From positions 27,745 through 91,744 of the forward strand of contig JAZBPA010000002.1 in assembly GCA_036351435.1 (NCBI GenBank): a stretch of DNA of 64,000 nt. Reading direction: 5' to 3'. This document shows positions 42,935-50,098 of the stretch, piece after piece. A program made the position numbers and the translations under genes. Numbering within the stretch: the stretch's first letter is position 1; every line of letters begins with the position of its first letter. The DNA comes from JAAUQA01 sp036351435. Its GTDB lineage: Bacteria; Pseudomonadota; Gammaproteobacteria; Competibacterales; Competibacteraceae. Under the pieces are notes generated by a model. The model had not been told where the DNA came from. It searched no databases and saw only the letters and a list, made by a program, of their open reading frames with translations.

Positions 42935-44083
42935 TTATTGCTGCTGAGCGGCTGGTTGCGGACTCGATTCCGCAGGGGTGGTTGTTACCGGCGAACCGGG
43001 TCTGACTTTAATGGCGCCATCCACAATCACTTTTTCGCCACCGTCCAGACCATCGGTAATAATCCATTGATCGCCGTAAAAGTCGCCAACTTGCACGGGC
43101 ATGGCTTCAGCCTTTTGTTCGGCATTGACGACATAGACGAATTTACCCTGCGCCCCTTGCATCACGGCACGCTGCGGCACCATTAGCACATCGGTACGCA
43201 CAGCGCCTGCCAACCGGACCCGCACAAACAGACCTGGACTTAACTCGCTGTTGGGGTTGGGAATCTCCGCCCTTAATGCCAAGGTTCCAGTGTCGCGATC
43301 AATGGAAGGCGCAACAAAGTTGATTTTGCCTTTTTGCGGGTAAACTGAACCATCTGCTAACACCAGTTCGACTTCAGTATTCTCGGTATCACGAAGCTTC
43401 CCGGTGTCGCGCTCCTGACGGAACTTAAGCACTTCGTTCTCACCTACGCTGAAATTGACCCACATGGGATCAAGCTCTACGACCGTGGTCAACAAGCTAT
43501 CCTGCCCCGCGGTCACCAAGCTGCCTTCACGTTTCTCCGACCGACCGACTAGGCCGTTCAGCGGCGAACGCATGGTGGCATAACCGAGATTGATTTCGGC
43601 ATCATCGACTTGCGCTTTGGCCGACTGAACCGCAGCCTGGGCAGTGAGTACAGCCGCCGAGGCATCGTCTAGATCTTTTTGGCTGACTGCATTCTCGCGG
43701 GCCAAGGGTTTAACGCGATTAAGCGTGGCGCGTGCGTTTTTGAGCTTGGCCTGTTCTTGAGCAAGCACCCCCTTAGCGTTGTCAAGCGCGGCTTTAAAGG
43801 GACGTGGATCGAGTTGAAACAGCAAATCACCCTGTTTGACCAGTGACCCCTCTACGAAAGCAATCTTGTCCAAATAGCCAGTCACTCGGGCACGGATTTC
43901 CACTTCGCGGGAACTTTCCGTCTTGCCAGTGAATTCGTAATTGGCAGGCGTATCTTGGGATTCAGCTTCTACGACTGTGACTTGAACGGGTAGGGGGGTC
44001 TGAGCAACTGTGGGACTGGTCACCCCCAAACCAACCAATGTTACAACTAGATATACTGGCACGGAGGGTAACCGATTAAGCAT
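42935..44083 (-). CDS. Periplasmic adaptor (membrane fusion) protein of RND pump
   Basis: A 382-residue membrane fusion protein from ATG 44083, starting MLNRLPSVPVYLVVTLVGLG, a signal-like helix. The barrel-sandwich motif IRARVTGYLDKIAFVEGSLVKQGDLLFQLD, a coiled-coil hairpin with repeated AQEQAKLKNARATL, and the LNGLVGRSEKREGSLV lipoyl half are visible. The start is uncertain: the reading frame stays open upstream to 44320 and no clear Shine-Dalgarno precedes the ATG. First gene of the three-gene operon. Confidence 0.9.
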   Translation of the reverse strand: MLNRLPSVPVYLVVTLVGLGVTSPTVAQTPLPVQVTVVEAESQDTPANYEFTGKTESSREVEIRARVTGYLDKIAFVEGSLVKQGDLLFQLDPRPFKAALDNAKGVLAQEQAKLKNARATLNRVKPLARENAVSQKDLDDASAAVLTAQAAVQSAKAQVDDAEINLGYATMRSPLNGLVGRSEKREGSLVTAGQDSLLTTVVELDPMWVNFSVGENEVLKFRQERDTGKLRDTENTEVELVLADGSVYPQKGKINFVAPSIDRDTGTLALRAEIPNPNSELSPGLFVRVRLAGAVRTDVLMVPQRAVMQGAQGKFVYVVNAEQKAEAMPVQVGDFYGDQWIITDGLDGGEKVIVDGAIKVRPGSPVTTTPAESSPQPAAQQQ

Positions 44084-44316
44084 TGTGTACAGTATGACTT
44101 TCAAAAAAGAGGGTCGCACAATCAACCTCCTGTGCCGGATGAGCTCCCCCAACGCTGGGGATGGGTCGTGAAGAGATGGACTTGTAGTCACTGCCATGGA
44201 TTTTCGGCAGCAATTATGCAAGATACTATAGGCAAATCGCCTGCAATAAGTAACCCCATTCCTCAAACTAGGCCTATAGCTGATGCGATAGCTGGGTAAA
44301 TTCAGTCGAATGACGC

Positions 44317-45213
44317 TCAATCGTCCGTCAACCGGCGTAGCGCTTCCTGATACTTGGCGGCAGTTTTGGTAACGATCTCAGTCGGCAATTCTGGTCCGGG
44401 TGGGCGCTTGTCCCAGTGCAAAGTTTCCAGATAATCGCGGACGAATTGTTTATCGAAACTCGGTGGATTACGGCCCGGTTGATACTGATCGGCAGGCCAA
44501 AAGCGTGACGAGTCGGGCGTTAATGCCTCATCCATCAGCACCAATTGATCGTTTTCATCCAAACCGAATTCAAATTTGGTATCGGCAATGAGTATGCCGC
44601 GCTGCCGAGCGTATTGCGCAGCTTGTCGATACAAGCTGCGGCTCACGTCACGCACTTGTTCGGCAAGATCCACACCCAATAATTCAATGGTCTGGGTGAA
44701 ATCAATATTCTCGTCATGGGTTCCCAGTGCGGCTTTAGTGGACGGAGTAAAAATCGGCTCCGGCAGGGGGTCGGCCAATTGCAGCTTAGCCGGTAACCGA
44801 ATGCCGCATACGCTACCCGAGGTTTGATAATCCCTCCAACCGGACCCGATCAGATAGCCGCGCACGATGGCCTCAATCGGCAGTCCCTTGAGGCGGCGTA
44901 CCACGACAGCGCGTTCTGCGAGCTGCGCACGTTCGGCGGGGTCGGGCAAGGCATCGGTGAGGGTTTTCTCAGCCAACAGTACATGATTAGGGACGCTGGA
45001 GGCAGTGCGTTGAAACCAGAAATTGGACAATGCGGTGAGCACTGCGCCCTTGCCGGAAATCGGCGTGGGTAGCACCACATCGAAGGCGGATAAGCGGTCG
45101 CTGGCAACCATTAAAAAATGGCGGTCATCCACAGTATAAATATCACGGACTTTGCCCTGATAATGCAGAGGAAGGCTTTGAATAAGAGTGGACTCGGCGG
45201 TAGGTAATTTCAC
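44317..45213 (-). CDS. purC: SAICAR synthase
   Basis: Purine enzyme adding aspartate to CAIR. The 298-residue form is the longer yeast-like type. Marks are YQGKVRDIYTVDD near the N-terminus, MVASDRLSAFDVVLPTPI, IVRGYLIGSGWRDYQTSG, HDENIDFTQTIELLG, and the C-terminal LTPDSSRFWPADQY. It starts at GTG 45213. It lies upstream of the efflux genes on the same strand but is functionally separate. Confidence 0.94.
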   Translation of the reverse strand: MKLPTAESTLIQSLPLHYQGKVRDIYTVDDRHFLMVASDRLSAFDVVLPTPISGKGAVLTALSNFWFQRTASSVPNHVLLAEKTLTDALPDPAERAQLAERAVVVRRLKGLPIEAIVRGYLIGSGWRDYQTSGSVCGIRLPAKLQLADPLPEPIFTPSTKAALGTHDENIDFTQTIELLGVDLAEQVRDVSRSLYRQAAQYARQRGILIADTKFEFGLDENDQLVLMDEALTPDSSRFWPADQYQPGRNPPSFDKQFVRDYLETLHWDKRPPGPELPTEIVTKTAAKYQEALRRLTDD

Positions 45214-45388
45214 AATTGTTCACTGCTCCGGGGATTCATAATGTGGTGCACGGGCGATACCCTGAACCTTGCAGGGTTTTGCCTCTCCAAGCAACATTCA
45301 ACGGCATTTCTCTGTATTGTCATCACAATCATTACAATTGACGCAGTTCATTATAAGCGAACAATTTTCGACACTGAGGACTTGTACC

Positions 45389-46840
45389 ATGCTGAGGCGC
45401 ACCAAAATTCTGGCCACGCTCGGACCCGCGACTGATAATCCTAAGATATTGGATGGCATTATCCGCGCCGGCGTCGATGTGGTGCGGCTGAACTTTTCCC
45501 ACGGTACTGCTGAGGAGCACCGCAAGCGTGTTCGGCAAGTCCGCGAGTGTGCCGCTGATCATAGCCGGGATGTCGGCGTGTTAGCCGATCTACAAGGTCC
45601 CAAGATTCGCACGCGTAGCTTTCGCGGCGGGCGGGTCAACCTTGAAGAGGGAGACCGGTTTGTGCTGGATGCCGATTTGGCTGATGATGTCGGTAATGTG
45701 GAGACCGTAGGCATTACCTATAAAGCGCTGCCGCAGGATGTGCAAATCGGCGACACCTTACTACTGGATGACGGGCGTATTGTGCTGGTGGTGGAGGACG
45801 TACAGGGTTCGCAAGTCATCTGCCGGGTTTGGGTGGGTGGTGAATTATCGGATAAAAAGGGCATCAACCGCCAGGGTGGTGGGCTATCGGCACCGGCGCT
45901 GACCGCCAAAGATCGAGAGGACATTCGCACGGCAGCCGAACTCCAGGTCGATTATTTGGCGATTTCCTTTCCTCGCAATGCCGCTGATGTGCAAGAAGCC
46001 CGTGAGTTAATGCAGGCGGCTGGAGGACACGCTGCCATGGTTGCCAAGATCGAACGGGCCGAAGCCTTAGATAACATTGAGGAGATCGTCGAGGCCAGTG
46101 ATACGGTGATGATTGCGCGTGGCGATTTGGGCGTGGAGATTGGCGACGCGGAACTACCGGGTGTGCAAAAAAAGATCGTCCGCGTATCCCGGGCCATGAA
46201 TAAGATTTCCATCACCGCTACCCAGATGATGGAGTCGATGATCAAAAATCCAACCCCGACTCGCGCCGAAGTGTTGGATATCGCCAATGCAGTGATGGAC
46301 GGCACCGATGCTGTCATGTTATCGGCGGAAACCGCCGCTGGTAATTATCCGGTACTGGCGGTACAGGCGATGGCACGAATTTGCCTGGGGGCGGAAAAGC
46401 AGCGTGAAACACTGCTCTCTGATCATCGCATCAATTCGCATTTCCACGGCGTGGGTGAGGCTATCGCGATGGCTACCATGTACACAGCCAATCACATGTG
46501 CGTGCGTGCCATCGTGGCCCTGACTGAATCGGGCTTCACGCCGTTATGGATGTCGCGCATCAGCTCCGGTATTCCGATTTACGCCCTGACCCGTCATGAG
46601 TCGACCAGGCGGCGAGTGACCCTGTATCGAGGCGTCTATCCGGTCAGCTTCGACGTGTTGCATACCAATCCTGCGTTAGTAATTCAGGATGCGATCAGTA
46701 CGGTTTTGAATCGTGGTTTAGTGCGGGAAGGCGATCTGGTTATTCTGACCAAAGGCGATTTCACCGGTGTGTCGGGGCGTACCAATGTGATGAAGATCGT
46801 GCGGGTAGGCGATCCCATCGTGCCGGAAAATCAAGAGTAA
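45389..46840 (+). CDS. pyk: Pyruvate kinase
   Basis: Last glycolytic step, phosphoenolpyruvate to pyruvate with ATP. The ATG at 45389 has GAGGA 8 bases upstream and gives 483 residues starting MLRRTKILATLGPATDN. Marks are RLNFSHGTAEEH, LQGPKIRTRSF, MVAKIERAEALDNIEEI with the catalytic lysine, MIARGDLGVEIG and SITATQMMESMI. The C-terminal domain ends GRTNVMKIVRVG. A weak hairpin, ACCCTG/CAGGGT at 45259-45277 followed by TTT, sits in the leader and could act as an attenuator. The 3' end overlaps the M16 gene by 10 bases. Confidence 0.95.
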   Translation: MLRRTKILATLGPATDNPKILDGIIRAGVDVVRLNFSHGTAEEHRKRVRQVRECAADHSRDVGVLADLQGPKIRTRSFRGGRVNLEEGDRFVLDADLADDVGNVETVGITYKALPQDVQIGDTLLLDDGRIVLVVEDVQGSQVICRVWVGGELSDKKGINRQGGGLSAPALTAKDREDIRTAAELQVDYLAISFPRNAADVQEARELMQAAGGHAAMVAKIERAEALDNIEEIVEASDTVMIARGDLGVEIGDAELPGVQKKIVRVSRAMNKISITATQMMESMIKNPTPTRAEVLDIANAVMDGTDAVMLSAETAAGNYPVLAVQAMARICLGAEKQRETLLSDHRINSHFHGVGEAIAMATMYTANHMCVRAIVALTESGFTPLWMSRISSGIPIYALTRHESTRRRVTLYRGVYPVSFDVLHTNPALVIQDAISTVLNRGLVREGDLVILTKGDFTGVSGRTNVMKIVRVGDPIVPENQE

Positions 46841-48057
46841 CTTCTATCGGCTTCAGGTTCCCAGGTCACGCTTAGCGATTGCTCCCAAGCAGTATGTAAC
46901 ACTTGACGGACCCGCTCGGCGGTAACACCTCTGACCCAAGAGCGATATTCGGCCTCGCTAGGGTGATAATTTCGATATAACGCCTCACGGGCCAGGCGCT
47001 CCATACATTGCAGGGGGGAGTCCTGTTCCAGCTTCAGGCTGGCGAATAAATGGCGCTTTGCCCCTGCTAGCTCTTGCTTAGTAGGTCCTTCATCACGCAG
47101 TTGTTGCAGGGTTTCGGAGACAATCCGTCTGCACTGTTCTGTGCGTACTGGATCGCAGACTGCTCCAACCTGCCACAGCCCGGTGTCGGAATAAAATTCC
47201 AGCTTTGTCTGCACACTGTAACTCAGTCCATGGATTTCTCGCAGTTTTTGAAATAACCGTGAGGCGGTGCCGCCACCCAACAGATGATTAGCGACCAGCA
47301 AGGCAGGATAAGCACTATTGCGTGGTGCCGGGATCGGTAACAGCCAATGGCAATAGCTCTGTGAATACGGGAAATGCCTCGTCAGGCTACCGGGATGAAA
47401 CCCGGGGGTTACAGTCGCTGGTACAGCCCCGGCAGGCAATTGAACCAATAAGCGGCAGACTGCTTCCAGAAGTGCGTGTTTTACCCGTCCTACCGCGACT
47501 ATCAACAACCGGTTGCCTTGCAACAGCTCATTCAAATAATCGCGCAACGACGCTAATTTGGCTTGCTCAATCACCGATTGATTTCCCAACAGCGGCCAGC
47601 CTAGAGGGTGATCAGCCCATGCCCGGCTAATAGCTTGTTCCTCAATAACTTGTTCAGGGTCGGCGGCAACGGACGCCATTTCCTGCATAACCACGGAACG
47701 CTCGGTCTCGACATCAGCTTTGTCAAAACGTGGGTTTAGCAGCATATGGATAAATAGGTCCAATAACCGGGCGGCATCGACTCCGGGTACAAGGCCGTAA
47801 AACGCCGTGAGTTCACGACCAGTTTGGGCATTGACTTGGCCGCCAAACCCGTCCAACCGATGGGCTAATCCTAGTGCGTCAAATTTACTCGTGCCCTTGA
47901 ATAATAGATGTTCCAGTAGATGCGCATAACCATTGGTTTCCGGTTGTTGGTGACGGACGCCATTGACCAGCCAGACACCGATAGCCGCACTGCGAATGCT
48001 CGGTATGCTACGCGTGATCAGGCGCAAACCATTGGGGAAGTGGGTACTGTGAATCAT
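46831..48057 (-). CDS. M16 family metallopeptidase (catalytic type)
   Basis: A 408-residue zinc peptidase of the pitrilysin/insulinase family, similar to mitochondrial processing peptidase beta. The zinc motif HxxEH is in YAHLLEHLLFKGT, and the distal glutamate lies in ETERSVVMQEMA. No signal peptide is visible. The ATG at 48057 is chosen over an upstream TTG. M16 proteins usually come as an active/inactive pair; no inactive partner is adjacent here. The substrate is unknown. It converges on and overlaps pyk. Confidence 0.88.
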   Translation of the reverse strand: MIHSTHFPNGLRLITRSIPSIRSAAIGVWLVNGVRHQQPETNGYAHLLEHLLFKGTSKFDALGLAHRLDGFGGQVNAQTGRELTAFYGLVPGVDAARLLDLFIHMLLNPRFDKADVETERSVVMQEMASVAADPEQVIEEQAISRAWADHPLGWPLLGNQSVIEQAKLASLRDYLNELLQGNRLLIVAVGRVKHALLEAVCRLLVQLPAGAVPATVTPGFHPGSLTRHFPYSQSYCHWLLPIPAPRNSAYPALLVANHLLGGGTASRLFQKLREIHGLSYSVQTKLEFYSDTGLWQVGAVCDPVRTEQCRRIVSETLQQLRDEGPTKQELAGAKRHLFASLKLEQDSPLQCMERLAREALYRNYHPSEAEYRSWVRGVTAERVRQVLHTAWEQSLSVTWEPEADRSYS

Positions 48058-48067
48058 GCAATCCAAT

Positions 48068-48093
48068 AAAAAAGCCCCCTACTGTGAGGGGGC
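48068..48093 (-). terminator. Rho-independent terminator of the formate dehydrogenase operon
   Basis: Minus-strand stem GCCCCCT/AGGGGGC (48074-48080 with 48087-48093), a 6-base loop, and a run of six T (48068-48073). It lies 29 bases after the fdhC stop and just before the M16 start, so it separates the two units. Confidence 0.85.
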
Positions 48094-48122
48094 AAGAATA
48101 CATAAATGGGTATTCTAATAAA

Positions 48123-49202
48123 CTATGTCGCTGAGCGTAATCCGTTGCGATCACCTACAGTAGTTTCCTTAGGTGCGGCTGGCTCAGGCTTGACCCCTTT
48201 TGCTCGCAATTCGTCATACCACAGATCGTGATGCTGTTTGGCCCATGCCGCATCTACTTTGCCGTTGACCATCCCTTCCATAGCACCCGGGACACCGAGT
48301 AGCGCCATATACATATGTCCCAACGTGGTCACGATAGCGATGACGGCAGCGACGACATGGATCACGTGGGCCCATTGCATGATCTCGCGAGTCTGCCCGA
48401 AGTTCGGGAAATTCAAGATCAAGCCCGTTACGATCAACGCCAATCCAGTGAATACAAATTGCCAGAACATGAGCTTTTCACCGGCATTGGTTTTGCCTGA
48501 CGGCGGGTGCCCTTCTCCCCACATGCCCCCGGCAGTCTTTGCCCATTCAAAATCGGCTTTGATCGGGAAATTTTCCTTGATCCAAACCACGATCATGAGC
48601 AACATGCCGACCACGAAAAACGGTCCCAAGTAGTTGTGGGCGATTTTGGCGTAGCCTGCGTAGGCTGCAAAACCGCTTTTGCCCAGCAGCGGAATCATCA
48701 CTTCCCGGCCGTATAACAGACTGAGCCCGGTCAGCGACAGAATGATGAACAGAATCGCGACATACCAATGCATCACCCGCTCAAACAACGACCAGCGATC
48801 GACCATTAGGCCCGACGGGCCATTGTCGAGTTTCTGTGGACCTTTGATGATGTGAAACATCCCGGCCATAAAGATGACGAAGGCCATCAGCCAGGCGCTG
48901 TATACAGCAATCGGCCCTTGCCTCAGCGAACGCCAGTTTTCCCCGCCGTTCTGAATCAGGACATTGGTTTCCTGTCCTTGAACAGCGCTGTAACCGCTTA
49001 CGCCTTCACGCACGGCCCGCCAGTAGTTAGCCCGTTCATTGTCCTGCGCCTGGGCACCGGATTGAGCCACTGCTGGGTCGCTCAGCAAATAACCGGATAG
49101 TGGAGCAAGCAGCAAGGCCGCTAGCAGTCCCATCAGCGGCCATACCAACCAGCGTCTGTTGAAGCGGCGACGCTGCGGTTTAGAATGGTGTTGTTTCCTC
49201 AT
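48123..49202 (-). CDS. fdhC: Formate dehydrogenase cytochrome b subunit (gamma)
   Basis: Membrane cytochrome b that passes electrons from the FdhA/FdhB dimer to quinone. The 359 residues have an N-terminal helix (about 17-36), further helices at about 100, 145, 190, 240 and 275, and heme-ligand histidines in FERVMHWYVAILF, AHNYLGPFF and AHVIHVVAAV. A long N-terminal periplasmic loop is seen. ATG 49202 has GGGAG 6 bases upstream. It is the last gene of the fdh transcript, before the terminator. Confidence 0.92.
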   Translation of the reverse strand: MRKQHHSKPQRRRFNRRWLVWPLMGLLAALLLAPLSGYLLSDPAVAQSGAQAQDNERANYWRAVREGVSGYSAVQGQETNVLIQNGGENWRSLRQGPIAVYSAWLMAFVIFMAGMFHIIKGPQKLDNGPSGLMVDRWSLFERVMHWYVAILFIILSLTGLSLLYGREVMIPLLGKSGFAAYAGYAKIAHNYLGPFFVVGMLLMIVVWIKENFPIKADFEWAKTAGGMWGEGHPPSGKTNAGEKLMFWQFVFTGLALIVTGLILNFPNFGQTREIMQWAHVIHVVAAVIAIVTTLGHMYMALLGVPGAMEGMVNGKVDAAWAKQHHDLWYDELRAKGVKPEPAAPKETTVGDRNGLRSAT

Positions 49203-49216
49203 GATGACTCCCAAAA

Positions 49217-49414
49217 TCAACGATCCGTCTGGACCTGAGTCAACCGTTCCCGCAGTTGTTCCTCAAGCTCAGGCGTGCCGGATCGGCTCAACAGCGGATC
49301 GGTTTTGCCCTTGTAAACGCCGGGTTCATGAATCTCAATCGTGGGGGGTTCAGAACAGCCGGCCAACAATAGTCCCAGAACCGCTAATACACATATGCGT
49401 CGGCTGGGTTTCAT
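49217..49414 (-). CDS. Small lipoprotein in the formate dehydrogenase operon
   Basis: A 65-residue protein starting MKPSRRICVLAVLGLLLAGC, a signal peptide with lipobox LLAGC and a mature tail beginning CSEPPTIEIHEPGVYKGK and rich in charged residues. No family is recognised. It lies between fdhB and fdhC with 14 bases to the next gene, so it is likely cotranscribed. Role unknown; it may be a tether or assembly factor of the complex. Confidence 0.7.
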   Translation of the reverse strand: MKPSRRICVLAVLGLLLAGCSEPPTIEIHEPGVYKGKTDPLLSRSGTPELEEQLRERLTQVQTDR

Positions 49415-49488
49415 TGGAGCTTTCCTCGTAGCCTGTGATTGAAGAGTAGCGGACGGCATAAGCCGTCCGCCGTTCACGTTGTTCGGCA

Positions 49489-50076
49489 TCAGGATGCCCC
49501 GTAGGCTTTTTCCCAGCCCCAAGTTTGTGGTCGCCCACCGCGAAGCACCATGCGTTCGCGATAAATATCGGCCACCATGTCACCATCCCCGGCAATAAGC
49601 GCTTTAGTCGAGCACATTTCCGCACACAACGGTAACTTGCCTTGAGCAATACGATTGGAACCGTATTTGGTGTATTCCTCGGGGGAGTTATCGGGTTCCG
49701 GGCCGCCCGCACAGAAGGTGCACTTGTCCATCTTGCCGCGCACCCCGAAAGCGGATTGCTGCGGGTATTGCGGCGCGCCAAACGGGCAGGCGTAGAAGCA
49801 GTAACCGCAACCGATGCACAAATCCTTGTCGTGCAGAACGATGCCGTCGTCCGTAGTATAAAAACAATCTACCGGGCACACTGCGGAACAGGGCGCATCG
49901 GTGCAATGCATGCAGGCCACCGAAATGGATTTCTCACCCGGTTCGCCGTCCTTGAGAGTCACCACGCGGCGACGGTTGACGCCCCAAGGAACCTCATTCT
50001 CGTTTTTGCATGCGGTTACGCAACCGTTACATTCAATGCAGCGCTCGGCATCACATAGAAATTTCATTCGAGCCAT
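49489..50076 (-). CDS. fdhB: Formate dehydrogenase iron-sulfur subunit (FdhB)
   Basis: A 195-residue four-cluster ferredoxin-type subunit that carries electrons from FdhA to cytochrome b. Cluster motifs are CIECNGCVTACKNEN, CMHCTDAPCSAVCPVDC, CIGCGYCFYACPFGAP, and CTFCAGG with CAEMCSTKAL. There is no C-terminal membrane anchor (it ends WGWEKAYGAS), unlike E. coli FdnH, placing it in the Fdh3B type. The RBS is GGAGGAG. It is cotranscribed with fdhA. Confidence 0.93.
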   Translation of the reverse strand: MARMKFLCDAERCIECNGCVTACKNENEVPWGVNRRRVVTLKDGEPGEKSISVACMHCTDAPCSAVCPVDCFYTTDDGIVLHDKDLCIGCGYCFYACPFGAPQYPQQSAFGVRGKMDKCTFCAGGPEPDNSPEEYTKYGSNRIAQGKLPLCAEMCSTKALIAGDGDMVADIYRERMVLRGGRPQTWGWEKAYGAS

Positions 50077-50098
50077 GATTCATTCTCCTCCAAAGGGC

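Noticed and set aside
44084..44320. Upstream 79-residue extension of the RND adaptor protein
   Set aside because: The extra residues are not adaptor-like, and the signal-like helix begins at Met 44083.
49642..50058. 138-codon open frame antisense to fdhB
   Set aside because: It covers the ferredoxin cluster codons on the other strand, and cysteine-rich genes give such shadows.
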